The position numbers and the translations under genes were made by a program. From assembly GCA_028285265.1 (NCBI GenBank), contig JANQPX010000018.1, positions 124,001 to 188,000 of the forward strand: a stretch of DNA of 64,000 nucleotides, read 5' to 3'. Numbering within the stretch: the stretch's first letter is position 1; each line of letters opens with the position of its first letter. The notes beneath the pieces were generated by a model. The model did not search any database. It worked only from the letters and a program-made list of their open reading frames with translations, and had not been told where the DNA came from. Below are positions 9,230 to 19,374 of the stretch, in pieces. This DNA is from Geminicoccaceae bacterium. Its GTDB lineage: Bacteria; Pseudomonadota; Alphaproteobacteria; Geminicoccales; Geminicoccaceae.

Positions 9230-10576
9230 TCATTTCTTGCCATTTGTCGTAAAGACTGCGGCTTGTTCTGAAAATCCGCGAACATCAACGAGACCAATTT
9301 CGCGCGTTGGCAGATCTGAAAGACGATCAACTGTGGCTTTGTCCAGCAGTATGCGGGTCCCATACTCTTTGTTTAAGGCTTCGAGCCTAGCCGCTAGATT
9401 GACCGTATCTCCGTAGAGTGAATAATTCTGGCGGCCGCCACCACCGACGCTTCCGGCAATGACAGGGCCTGTCGCCACGCCGGCGCGGATGATCAATCGT
9501 TCACCTTCAAATGTGCGTTTTGTGGCCAGATCGATGATGTCCTGCGCCGCGCGGACGGCATTTGCGGCATGTTCTGGATCTCTAACAGGCAAGTTGAAGG
9601 TTGCCATAATGGCATCGCCAATGAACTGAGTGACAACACCGTCGTAGCGGGTGATGATCGCAGTTGCCTCATCAAAGAATGCGTTCAGCACGCCGACAAC
9701 GCTGCTCGGCCCGTTAGCCTCCGTCATTTTGGTAAAACCAGCAACGTCGATGAAGAGCACAGTCGCCGTGTCTTCGACCGGCTCCAGAAGGCCTCGATCG
9801 TTAATCAACGTATCGGCAATGGCCTTGGGAACATACTGCCCAAAGATCTCTGACACGTTGCGCCGCTCCTGGTCCAGCTCCCATTGGCGACGTACGGTGT
9901 CCCTGGCGCGCCACATCACGATGGCGATCAGAATCGCAACAAGCAAGTAGGCAATCGACTCCTGAACACGGCTGCCCGTGCCAACGAAATTGGGATTCAA
10001 GAAGGTTGACAGGAAGTGCTCAGTCGTCGGTGATGGTCCGATATCGCGCCACTCAAGGCGAACCGGCATGTCGTGGATGGCCCAAGCGAAAGCGCTTAAC
10101 CAACCGACAACACCAACAACGCCGGTCCAGATCACAAGTCCAGGTGAAAAGCTAAAGGCGGCCACACTCAGGATGAGGAAGTAAAAGGGAAAAGCGGCGT
10201 TTCGGAAGGTTATGACTTGAGGCACCTCGGTCGTCTCGAACAAAGGTTGCGTTGCCATGAGCATCGAGAGAACAGCGATATCGAAAACGACGAAGGCATA
10301 TTTGACCCATGGCCGATCAAACCGAGAACCGATGAGCGCAAAATGGAGGAGGCCCAGGGCTGTAAATCCTGCGATGCCAAGACCGAGTTCGAAAGCGTGC
10401 TCTGGATTGGCGCTACGCGACAGAACCAGGAAGGTGCCAAGCAACAGCAGGGCAATCGTTCGTCCCTTGATGGCAATCCTTAAACCAGCTTGTTCGGCTT
10501 GGCGAAACGTGTCGGCGAGAGGGTTTTCCGGCGTTTGCATTCCACTCGGCATTCCATGACCTTTGTCATCCGACAT
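9230..10576 (-). CDS. Membrane-bound adenylate/guanylate cyclase (class III)
   Basis: N-terminal TM helices; C-terminal cyclase domain TATVLFIDVAGFTKMTEANGP...VVTQFIGDAIMATFNLP...GGGGRQNYSLYGDTVNLAARLEALNKEYG. Confidence 0.92.
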   Translation of the reverse strand: MSDDKGHGMPSGMQTPENPLADTFRQAEQAGLRIAIKGRTIALLLLGTFLVLSRSANPEHAFELGLGIAGFTALGLLHFALIGSRFDRPWVKYAFVVFDIAVLSMLMATQPLFETTEVPQVITFRNAAFPFYFLILSVAAFSFSPGLVIWTGVVGVVGWLSAFAWAIHDMPVRLEWRDIGPSPTTEHFLSTFLNPNFVGTGSRVQESIAYLLVAILIAIVMWRARDTVRRQWELDQERRNVSEIFGQYVPKAIADTLINDRGLLEPVEDTATVLFIDVAGFTKMTEANGPSSVVGVLNAFFDEATAIITRYDGVVTQFIGDAIMATFNLPVRDPEHAANAVRAAQDIIDLATKRTFEGERLIIRAGVATGPVIAGSVGGGGRQNYSLYGDTVNLAARLEALNKEYGTRILLDKATVDRLSDLPTREIGLVDVRGFSEQAAVFTTNGKK

Positions 10577-10828
10577 CTGGTCATCTAAATGGCGATCATT
10601 GTGTCATTCGCAACATGGAGCGAGGTCTGGATTGTGCCAATCACAACCAGCTGATCACGGCAGCAGCTACGACTTCTGCTTCACGTTCGCCAATGCCGTT
10701 CGGGTACCGGCGACGACATCATCAAATGTCTCCAGGCATCGTCTCCTAGAGGCGTTGACGGCCGTCGCGATCTTAGAATTCTTGCCAAAATTGGTCTCGA
10801 ACTACTGACACTCCGACCATCAGCCCGG

Positions 10829-11452
10829 TCACTTTTTGGCCACGATGAACGCGGTGTGACCATCTTTCGGGACCCAATGGTGGTCGATTTCGAAGCCAGC
10901 CCTGCTCAAGCTCTCGTCCAGCTCCTTGACGGTAAAAACCTTGAGCATCGGCATCAGGCCGACGAAACGACCGACTGGTGCGATAAACTTGAAAAACCAG
11001 AGTTTGTCGCCAAGACATGCCGTACTACTGACGAAGACGCCGCCCGGCTTCAACATAGTCCAAACCTTCTTGATAATCGCATCTTTGTCCTCGACGAGAT
11101 GTAAAATGCTGAGACCGAGCACGACATCGTAGCGCTCGTCTTTGGCCTCATATTCGTCGATTGCCGCCTTCTCGAACGTCACGTTGTTGGTGCCGGCTTC
11201 AGCAGCCTTGTTCTCGGCGATCTCAAGCATCTTCGCTGAGACGTCGATCGCGTGCAGATGCTGTACGAAAGGGGCATGGATGACAGCCGTCGTTCCAGTG
11301 CCGCAGCCAAACTCGAACACCTTCATATCTGGCGTGAAATAGCCTTGGGTGATCGCCAGTTTTTTCTGATAGACATCCTCGTCAGGCACGGGTTTTCGCG
11401 CGTAGCGCTCGGCAATTCTGTCCCAGATAGCGTGTGTGTCTGTCATGATCAT
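10829..11452 (-). CDS. Class I SAM-dependent methyltransferase
   Basis: MKVFEFGCGTGTTAVIHAPFVQHLHAIDVSAKMLEIA, a SAM-binding motif I. Confidence 0.88.
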   Translation of the reverse strand: MIMTDTHAIWDRIAERYARKPVPDEDVYQKKLAITQGYFTPDMKVFEFGCGTGTTAVIHAPFVQHLHAIDVSAKMLEIAENKAAEAGTNNVTFEKAAIDEYEAKDERYDVVLGLSILHLVEDKDAIIKKVWTMLKPGGVFVSSTACLGDKLWFFKFIAPVGRFVGLMPMLKVFTVKELDESLSRAGFEIDHHWVPKDGHTAFIVAKK

Positions 11453-11496
11453 GATCCATTACTCCGATATGAAGGTGATGTCAGGTTCGCCCGTTC

Positions 11497-12258
11497 TCAA
11501 GCCAACGGCTTCCGGCCTATGCAAGCGAGACTGAGATTTCTGCAGCGGGTGTGTCCCTCGAACGCTAGGCAGCGGGTCCGTTCAAGACCGTGTTGGGCGA
11601 ACCAACCCTCAGCTTCCCTGGCGTTCACGCGATGGGTGCGCCACTTCAAATGGATGTACATCCCGAGTGATGAGCGTCGCGTCAGGCAGCCGAGCAAAAC
11701 CCCGCCAGGTTTGAGAACCCGAACCATCTCTTCAATCGCGTGATGGGGATCCACCAGATGCTCAAGCACATGAGCGGCCATGACTAAATCGAACGCGCCG
11801 TCGTCATATGGAAGGCTCTGGACGTCGCCAAGACGAAGATCCGCGCTGATCCCGCAGTCCTCAAGATTACGCTCCGCCTCAATAAGCATGCCCGGTGAAA
11901 TGTCGATCCCGTGAAAGGCAAATGGTCCAGCCTTCGTTCGAGAAAGCGCAACCGAAAGCCCGCCGGTACCCATACCGGCGTCAAGCACGCGCAACGGCAC
12001 CTTACGATCTTCGACAAAGTCATCCGGCAGCATCTGCTCAAGCATGGTTACGTAGGCATCGGCAAAACCGAGCCGCTTGATTGTCCGATCCCAGCCCGCC
12101 GCTTCGCGATCGTAGGCCTTCGCAAGTTCGGTCGTGCTGAGCGCGCGGCGCTGCACAGAAATTTTCCAGGACCCAAACCAACGCGCAAAGACGGGAATCG
12201 TCCCGCAATTGTCGCCGCTCTCGGGTACCATGATGTCGATCGGGGCCGCGTGCGCCAT
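11497..12258 (-). CDS. Class I SAM-dependent methyltransferase
   Basis: LRVLDAGMGTGGLSVALSRTKAGPFAFHGIDISPGML...HVLEHLVDPHHAIEEMVRVLKPGG. Start trimmed to the internal ATG (MAHAAPIDIMVPES) that leaves a divergent intergenic region to the LysR gene. Confidence 0.85.
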   Translation of the reverse strand: MAHAAPIDIMVPESGDNCGTIPVFARWFGSWKISVQRRALSTTELAKAYDREAAGWDRTIKRLGFADAYVTMLEQMLPDDFVEDRKVPLRVLDAGMGTGGLSVALSRTKAGPFAFHGIDISPGMLIEAERNLEDCGISADLRLGDVQSLPYDDGAFDLVMAAHVLEHLVDPHHAIEEMVRVLKPGGVLLGCLTRRSSLGMYIHLKWRTHRVNAREAEGWFAQHGLERTRCLAFEGHTRCRNLSLACIGRKPLA

Positions 12259-12348
12259 GTCTCTCTCTCCTTGTTTCGAAAGAGGATTTGCCCATGCGCA
12301 AACAAAAAGTGAATTGCGAAAATTCGCACTTTTATTATACAAAAATGC

Positions 12349-13260
12349 ATGAGTTGGCAGAGCATTGCTTTCGACTGGAATCAAGCCCGTGCCTTTCTCG
12401 CAACCGCCGAGGAAGGGTCGCTTTCCGCCGCCGCTCGAGCCCTTGGTCAGACACAGCCAACGCTTGGCCGACAAGTGGCGGCGCTGGAGGAAGAACTCGG
12501 GGTGACCCTGTTCGAACGAGTCGGGCGGTCGCTTGTGCTCACGCCATCGGGGCTCGAGTTGCTCGACCATGTGCGGGCGATGGCGGATGCTGCCAATCTG
12601 ATCTCACTCACGGCATCGGGCCAATCGCAGGCAATCGAAGGCCATGTGAGCATCACGGCCACACCGGTTTTGGCGACCTATCATCTACCGGCCATTTTGA
12701 AGCGGCTACGTGACGAAGCACCGGGAATCGCGGTTGAGATCATCGCTTCGAATGAGGTGCGCGATCTCACCCGTCGGGAAGCCGATATCGCGATCAGACA
12801 TGCACGCCCAGAGCAGCCCGACCTAATTGCCAAGCTCATCCGTGAGACGTCGGCACATCTCTATGCATCGCGCGAGTACCTGGATAAGCATGGCCGACCG
12901 GAAACGCCCGCGGACCTCGCCGATGCGGACTTCATCGGCTTTGGCCATCCAGAACGTCAAGTGTCCTTAGTCAATGCCATGGGTATTCCGCTCACCAAGG
13001 ACAATTTTAAGTTCAATACCACGAGCGGCACCGTGATCCTGGAGCTGTTAAAACATGGTCTTGGCATCAGCTTCCTGACCAAAGACGCTGAGGCTCTGGT
13101 CCCGGACATCGAACCCGTCCTTCCCGACCTCGAACCCATCCCGGTGCCGGTCTGGCTCGTAACCCATCGGGAACTGCATACCAGCCGGCGCATTCGTCTG
13201 GTCTTCGACTTCTTGGCCGACGCCATTGCGCAAGCCCCCCTTGATCCATCGGCCTCCTAA
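12349..13260 (+). CDS. LysR family transcriptional regulator
   Basis: N-terminal HTH FDWNQARAFLATAEEGSLSAAARALGQTQPTLGRQVAALEEELGVTLFERVGRSLVLT. Confidence 0.92.
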   Translation: MSWQSIAFDWNQARAFLATAEEGSLSAAARALGQTQPTLGRQVAALEEELGVTLFERVGRSLVLTPSGLELLDHVRAMADAANLISLTASGQSQAIEGHVSITATPVLATYHLPAILKRLRDEAPGIAVEIIASNEVRDLTRREADIAIRHARPEQPDLIAKLIRETSAHLYASREYLDKHGRPETPADLADADFIGFGHPERQVSLVNAMGIPLTKDNFKFNTTSGTVILELLKHGLGISFLTKDAEALVPDIEPVLPDLEPIPVPVWLVTHRELHTSRRIRLVFDFLADAIAQAPLDPSAS

Positions 13261-13553
13261 GCTATCAGACCCAACACCGTCGGAGAGAGAGCAAGCCTGG
13301 ATCTGGTCAGTGTCCTGGTCAATGGCGCGTTTACAGGATCCTTACCGTGCGCAAAAGACACCACAACAATACTCATTGAATACAAAAGCCAATCGACAGC
13401 AGAATCACCAAAATACAATGAGATCAATATGTTACGTTCATAATATATATCATTAACAACTGCTAATGAAAAAAGTAAAACAGTCCTTAGGACTTTTGCA
13501 CTAGAATTTTGTGATTAGCCAAAGAAACCAAAAATTAACGAGATAGGCATACC

Positions 13554-13787
13554 GTGTTCTCAGATAAGCTTGGGAGCACGACAATGCTTTTCGCCCTCGT
13601 TTTCCCGGTCGACCTTGCGACGGTCTCATCTGTTTTTGAAATGTTGGCCAATGGCGCTTCCGTGATCTCTGCTATTGCTGCCATCTTAGGACTTTGGCTG
13701 ACTTGGAAGTATCAGACGAAGAAGAAACACGCTTCGAGACCACTCCCGCCGAAGCCTTGCAAAAAATGCGTCGACAATAAGCGCTAA
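13554..13787 (+). CDS. Small hypothetical single-TM protein
   Basis: 77-aa ORF, hydrophobic segment plus basic tail (KKKHASRPLPPKPCKKCVDNKR), preceded by an A/T-rich region. Confidence 0.35.
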   Translation: MFSDKLGSTTMLFALVFPVDLATVSSVFEMLANGASVISAIAAILGLWLTWKYQTKKKHASRPLPPKPCKKCVDNKR

Positions 13788-13997
13788 CACTAGCGCATCG
13801 ATACAATCGAACTCAGGCCTAATGGGACCGTCTCTTTGACGTTCTGTAGACGAGAACCTTGATCTCGATTGCTGTCTTGGTTGACCGTTGACGCAATGTG
13901 ATGCCGTTGAGCCGTCAAAGGCGCCGAAGGGCTATTAGGGAAACGTCGCTTGCCTGCATCTTTGATGCGATCGCACTTCGGCAGGCAATCAACGCTG

Positions 13998-14492
13998 CTA
14001 CGCGTCGAACACCAAGCATGTCGTCGTGCCGAACGCATAAATCTTGCCGTCGTCTCCCCGAAGTTGGCCCTCAGAAGTGGCGATACGATTGCCGACCTGA
14101 ATAACGCGTCCTTCCGCGTAGAGAATATCCTCATCTGGTCGGATAGCACGCACCAAATTGGCCTTCACTTCCAACGTGGTATAGGCACGTCCTGCAGGCA
14201 GGGTTGAATGGATCGCACATCCCAAGCATGTATCGAGCACGGTCATCGCATAGCCTCCATGCACAATTCCCATGGGATTGAGCAAGTGCGCGGTCGGCCG
14301 CGTCTCCCAAACGATTCGTCCGTGCTCCACCTCTTTGATTCGCATCGGGACCGTACCGCAAATGGTCGGCAGCGGCAGCTCGCCGGCCATCGCTTTTTGG
14401 AAAAATTCCAGACCGGAAAGTCCGACCAGCTCCGATGACGGCAACTGTCCCAGATGGTTTTGCTGGGGCGGCAGGTCGACCATCCTCTTCAC
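13998..14492 (-). CDS. PaaI family (hotdog) thioesterase
   Basis: TAHLLNPMGIVHGGYAMTVLDTCLGCAIHSTLPAGRAYTTLEVKANLVRAI, a canonical hotdog thioesterase. Confidence 0.88.
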   Translation of the reverse strand: MKRMVDLPPQQNHLGQLPSSELVGLSGLEFFQKAMAGELPLPTICGTVPMRIKEVEHGRIVWETRPTAHLLNPMGIVHGGYAMTVLDTCLGCAIHSTLPAGRAYTTLEVKANLVRAIRPDEDILYAEGRVIQVGNRIATSEGQLRGDDGKIYAFGTTTCLVFDA

Positions 14493-14882
14493 TCCTCGCT
14501 TGATACGTCGTTGTTCCTTCGGGGCATCCCGCCCAATCTTTATTCAGTTGGGACCGTTGGCCAACCCTGTCGTTGGTCACTGCCTCCGTTCGCGTCACCG
14601 CAACCGCGATACCGCGTTGCGCCACTGGCAATCAAGGAATGGCAGGGTTCTGCTGCGCGTTCCGGGTCAACAGCCCCGCGTCTCGTTCTTCTCATCGTCG
14701 TTCATTGACACGCGATGCCGAGGTGCGTTGCCAATAGATCTCAAAGGTCCCGCAATAAGGTCGTTCATCACGCCCCTGACAACCTGCGCCCAACCCGTTG
14801 CCTTTAGCACGTTCAGCGTCAATGCTGATGGAGGCGAATGCTCAAAACGCCCAAGCTCGGCTTTGAACGGGAACCTAGGATC

Positions 14883-15266
14883 ATGAATCTCGAAAAGGTC
14901 ATCTTCGGTTTCTTCATCATCCTGGCACTAACGCTCAACTTTGGATTTTTCATCGGCGAGATTGATAACCCCGATCATCACGGCGTCGTCGAGCTATTCT
15001 TGGTGATCATCGTCAACCTTGTGGCCACCGGACTGAAGTTGGGTGACCGCTCGCATCTCGGCGCGATCCTTTTGGCAACCAGCTTGGTCGCCGATTTACA
15101 GCTGATTGCAGCGGCTATCGTCTGGACCATCGCCGTCCATGTTACCGAGACCGGCCTCTCTCCGCCGGTGATGGCGACCATCGTCTCCCTTGCCGGAGGC
15201 GCCCTCCTCGCCAATGTCATTTCTGTATCGATGCTTGTGATCGAGACTCTGATGCTCCGCCGATAG
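14883..15266 (+). CDS. DUF6394-like membrane protein
   Basis: MNLEKVIFGFFIILALTLNFGFFIGEIDNPDHHGVVELFLVIIVNLVATGLKLGDRSHLGAILLATSLVADLQL; directly upstream of the K+ channel gene. Confidence 0.65.
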   Translation: MNLEKVIFGFFIILALTLNFGFFIGEIDNPDHHGVVELFLVIIVNLVATGLKLGDRSHLGAILLATSLVADLQLIAAAIVWTIAVHVTETGLSPPVMATIVSLAGGALLANVISVSMLVIETLMLRR

Positions 15267-15276
15267 GACCAACGCC

Positions 15277-17034
15277 ATGCGGACTGAGCCCGCAAAGACC
15301 GGTCGCGTCACCTTTATCATGCTGCGCTACATGCGTCGTCCGCTCATGGTATTGATTGCGGTCTACGCGGCGTCGATGGTTGGTTGGATTCTCATTCCCG
15401 GTGTCGGTGTCGACGGTAATCCGGAACAGCTCAGTCTGTTCCACGCCTTCTATTTCTTAACCTACACGGTGACGACAACCGGTTTTGGCGAGCTGCCTCA
15501 TGCCTTTACCGAGGGGCAGCGCATGTGGGGTATCGTTTCGCTCTACACGGGCGTGATCGCCTGGTTTTATGCGTTAGGTTCAATCGTCGGCCTGGTGCAG
15601 AACCCAGACTTTCAGCAGTCCCTTGCCGAGCGTGGCTTTGCCAAGCGCGTACGCCGTATCGCGGATCCATTTGTCATTGTCTGCGGCTTTGGCAATACCG
15701 GTGCGCTCCTGACCCGCGGGCTGAGCGATATGGGCTTGACGGTCATCGTCGTCGAGCGTGACCCGGAGCGGGTCAAAACGCTGAACCTGCGTGATTATCG
15801 ATCAGAAGTCTGTGGCTTGTGTGCGGACGCTCGGGTCCCGGAACATTTGATCGAAGCCGGACTCTTGAAGCCAAACTGCCGAGCGATTGTCGCGTTGACG
15901 CAGAGTGAGCAACATAATTTGAAGATTGCCGTAACCGCGCGCCTGTTGAGCCCCGACATTGAGATCGTCATCCAGTCAACGTCGGCCGTTTACGAAGACA
16001 CACTGGCTACGCTCGGCGACCATCTTCACATTATGGATCCGTTCCAAACCTATGCAAAATATCTCGGCGCCACGGTTAGCAATCCGGCGATTCACAGTCT
16101 CAATCAATGGCTGGCTGGAACGCCAGGCGCCACGCTGGATCAACGCATCGAACCACCGCGAGGTTCTTGGATCCTTTGTGGCTACGGTCGTATGGGACAT
16201 TGGGTAAGAGACGCACTTGAGTCTCAGGGGATATCGACCACCATCATCGAACCTAATCCTGGCGACGACACTAAGGGGATGACCAATCTTATCGTCGGGC
16301 GCGCCAATCAGGCACGTTTACGGGAAGCCGGCATCGAGAACGCTGTCGGCATCGTTGCTGGTACCGATGACGACGCTGACAATCTGAGTATTTTGATCAA
16401 TGCCAAAGCGCTGAATCCATCCTTGTTCCTGGTTGTTCGGCAAAATCGATACCGCAATCAGGTGGTGTTCGAAGCCGCTGCGGCCGACTTCAACATGATG
16501 CCAAGCTTGGTGACAGCCAGGCGCATCCTTTTCTTGCTCACTGCCCCCTTACTCAAGACTCTGTTTGAGACGATAGCTGCTCGAGGAGAGGAAGGGGATA
16601 GCCGGTTTGTCGATGAGATCGTCGAACAACTAAGAATATCCGTCGGTGGCGATCAACCTCATCTCTGGACACTCGATATCGATAGCGAGATGAGCGACGC
16701 TGTCGTCAAGATTCTGGATAAAGGTGGAGCCATAACACTCGGTCATCTGATCAGCGACCCGAGCGATCGGCAGCTGCGGTTAGCTTGCGTGCCATTGGTC
16801 TTGAAATCGAGAAGCGGAACGACAGTCCTGCCAGGGCCTTCAACGCCTGTGAGTGATGGTGATCAAATTCTTTTTTGCGGCAGCGGTTATGCGCATCGCC
16901 TTCTCAACGCAACGATCCATAATGAGTACACGCTACGCTACCTCATCAGTGGACGGGATGAACCGAGAGGCTGGATCGTAAAATGGCTTCTTCGAAAGAT
17001 GCCCGGGCTCGCCTCAGGAACCAATTCAAAGTAG
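15277..17034 (+). CDS. Potassium channel family protein with two TrkA-N/RCK NAD-binding domains
   Basis: Pore loop YTVTTTGFGELPHAFTEGQRMWGI; Rossmann motifs FVIVCGFGNTGALLTRGLSDMGLTVIVVERD and WILCGYGRMGHWVRDALESQGISTTIIEPN. Confidence 0.9.
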   Translation: MRTEPAKTGRVTFIMLRYMRRPLMVLIAVYAASMVGWILIPGVGVDGNPEQLSLFHAFYFLTYTVTTTGFGELPHAFTEGQRMWGIVSLYTGVIAWFYALGSIVGLVQNPDFQQSLAERGFAKRVRRIADPFVIVCGFGNTGALLTRGLSDMGLTVIVVERDPERVKTLNLRDYRSEVCGLCADARVPEHLIEAGLLKPNCRAIVALTQSEQHNLKIAVTARLLSPDIEIVIQSTSAVYEDTLATLGDHLHIMDPFQTYAKYLGATVSNPAIHSLNQWLAGTPGATLDQRIEPPRGSWILCGYGRMGHWVRDALESQGISTTIIEPNPGDDTKGMTNLIVGRANQARLREAGIENAVGIVAGTDDDADNLSILINAKALNPSLFLVVRQNRYRNQVVFEAAAADFNMMPSLVTARRILFLLTAPLLKTLFETIAARGEEGDSRFVDEIVEQLRISVGGDQPHLWTLDIDSEMSDAVVKILDKGGAITLGHLISDPSDRQLRLACVPLVLKSRSGTTVLPGPSTPVSDGDQILFCGSGYAHRLLNATIHNEYTLRYLISGRDEPRGWIVKWLLRKMPGLASGTNSK

Positions 17035-17294
17035 TCGACAGCCTGAAAGGTGATCGGCACAACATACCGTTCCTCTTGTGGTGTTTTTACCCCAGGCCAT
17101 GGCATCATGATAGTGCAAGCCCTCCTTCCTGCACGTTCCTACTTGCAGGCCGTCACTGATCAATGCATAGGGTCGGAGGCGGGTTCGATCGGCGAGTTTT
17201 GAACCCGATCCTAAGGATGCGCTTCCTTGGTAAGGTGTCCGTACAGGTGTCGCAACGAAGGGTACCTTAGGTCCTTCGTCAATGGTGGTAGAGG

Positions 17295-17762
17295 TTGCAG
17301 ATGGCTGGGTTGATGCATGACGATTTGCTGGGGGTTTGTCAGGAAGGCTTGAGGCTCAAAGCTTCATGTCGCCGCCATTGCACGCAAACATCAACGGGCT
17401 CTTTTCTCAGCATCGCCATCATCGCTTTGTCGCTCTCAGCAGGATCCGTCACGGCTGAAGAGACTGTTGAATTTACTTGCAAGAGCGGCGATCTCGTTCG
17501 CCGTCTTGTCGTTGTCGAAACGAAACCCAGCACCGGTCAGTCCTGCGAGGTCGTCTATTGGAAAGATACAGAAGCCCCAGGTGTGCGACATGTTCTTTGG
17601 ACCGCCAAGCTGGATGCAGGCTACTGTTATTCGAAGGCGCTGGGCTTGGCGGGCAAACTCGGTGCTACGGGGTGGACATGCAACTCCGTTTCTTTGCCAT
17701 TTGACTCTTCCGAAGATCAGTCTCTGCTTGATCCCCTTCGGACGGACCTCTCTCGATCCTGA
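17295..17762 (+). CDS. Secreted hypothetical protein
   Basis: Signal-like segment SFLSIAIIALSLSAGSVTAEE; Cys-containing small domain. Confidence 0.5.
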   Translation: MQMAGLMHDDLLGVCQEGLRLKASCRRHCTQTSTGSFLSIAIIALSLSAGSVTAEETVEFTCKSGDLVRRLVVVETKPSTGQSCEVVYWKDTEAPGVRHVLWTAKLDAGYCYSKALGLAGKLGATGWTCNSVSLPFDSSEDQSLLDPLRTDLSRS

Positions 17763-18019
17763 GACCGCCCCCCTCCATCAGAGGCAAGGTCTGGACTTTC
17801 GATGGGCATGCGACGGCATGGAATGCTGACCCACGCCCCAAGAGCACCTGACTGGCAGGCCGCTTCCACCGGACCAAAGAAGCCAATTGAACAAAGCGTG
17901 TGGAGGCCTCTTGCGCCTTTGCTTATGGGCTGACCGGCATCTCGATCGTCGCCGCTCTTGACTTGCTATGCTCGCGACTGGCCGCCTATGGTTCTTTGAG
18001 GCGACGTTGGGGGAGTTCG

Positions 18020-18901
18020 ATGATCGACGCCAGAGAACCAGAGAAGCAGCGCCTGACAGTGCACGGCAAGACGATGGCCTATGTCGACCAAGGGAAGGGC
18101 GACCCAATCCTCTTGCTTCATGGCAATCCAACATCGTCGTATCTTTGGCGCAATATCATCCCTCACCTTCAACCGCTCGGACGATGCCTTGCGCCTGACC
18201 TCATTGGTATGGGCGATTCTGACAAGCTCGATGAAAGCGGGCCCGATCGATACCAGTTTGTTGAGCATCGCCATTATCTTGACGGTTTCCTCGACGCGCT
18301 CGGCATCAATAAGCGAGTAACGCTCGTCGTCCACGATTGGGGATCAGCGCTGGGATTTGACTGGGCCAACCGGCATCGAGACGCTGTCCTGGGCATTGCC
18401 TACATGGAGGCGGTCGTCCGGCCGATGACGTGGAACGAGTGGCCGGACGCTATCCAAAGTCTGTTTCAGGGATTCCGTTCGGAGGCCGGTGAGGGTTTGG
18501 TGCTGGAGAAGAACGTCTTTGTCGAGCGTGTGCTTCCGGGCTCGGTGCTTCGCGGGCTTACAGAAGCCGAAATGGCGGTGTATCGACGCCCCTTTCAGCA
18601 TCAAGGCGAAGATCGTCGACCGACACTCACCTGGCCTCGTCAAATCCCGCTTGGCGGCACGCCGACGGATGTCGTCGAGATTGTTCAATCCTATGCCGAC
18701 TGGTTGTCGACCAGCACTGAGCTGCCGAAACTGTTCATCAATGCCCAACCCGGCGCCATTTTAACCGGCGCACAACGCGACTTTTGCCGCACCTGGCCCA
18801 ATCAGACCGAAGTTACTGTTGCCGGTAGCCATTTCATCCAAGAAGACAGCCCGGATGATATCGGACACGCCATTGCCGGTTGGCGTCGCGGCATCGATTA
18901 G
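18020..18901 (+). CDS. dhaA: Haloalkane dehalogenase (HLD-II, LinB/DhaA-like)
   Basis: [12 protein letters not shown] (halide-stabilising Asn), [11 protein letters not shown] (nucleophile Asp followed by halide-binding Trp), AYMEAV (catalytic Glu), [14 protein letters not shown] (catalytic His). Near-collinear with LinB as recalled ([52 protein letters not shown]). Confidence 0.92.
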   Translation: MIDAREPEKQRLTVHGKTMAYVDQGKGDPILLLHGNPTSSYLWRNIIPHLQPLGRCLAPDLIGMGDSDKLDESGPDRYQFVEHRHYLDGFLDALGINKRVTLVVHDWGSALGFDWANRHRDAVLGIAYMEAVVRPMTWNEWPDAIQSLFQGFRSEAGEGLVLEKNVFVERVLPGSVLRGLTEAEMAVYRRPFQHQGEDRRPTLTWPRQIPLGGTPTDVVEIVQSYADWLSTSTELPKLFINAQPGAILTGAQRDFCRTWPNQTEVTVAGSHFIQEDSPDDIGHAIAGWRRGID

Positions 18902-19374
18902 CCTTAGCGCTGATGAGACGCCATTGTCGATCGCTTGATCTCATCACAGGATTCAGATTGTCGTGGATATGGCGGTGTTTGCCCCATCCGTTCACAGTGC
19001 TTGGCACGCTGATCGAAACGATGACACATACTCCAAGCCGAGCCTTCGCTCGAATATCAAACGTCAATCATGCCGGAGATGATGGAGCGGTCAGGATCTA
19101 GTGAGCCCAGTTATGGGTCGTCACGGCATTTGGGCCTTTGCGACTGTGGTCGAAGCGACGATCCATCGACATTTGGAATACGCAGAGGCTGAGATCGAGC
19201 CCGCCGATTGTTGGTTGGATGTCTTGGCCTTGATGGTTTCTAGGGCTACTGATGCTGTTATCTGCCTCTCGACATGGGGCGCCTCATCAAACGCGTTAGC
19301 AGCGTTGAAAGCCCTCTAGGCATGGAGCCAGATTTCGACCAACGCTGCGACGCTAGCTGGGATCGTCAGACGTT

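Noticed and set aside
19101-19319. 72-aa ORF between the dehalogenase and MATE genes
   Set aside because: No recognisable domain and no clear ribosome-binding site; could be real but not supportable from sequence alone.
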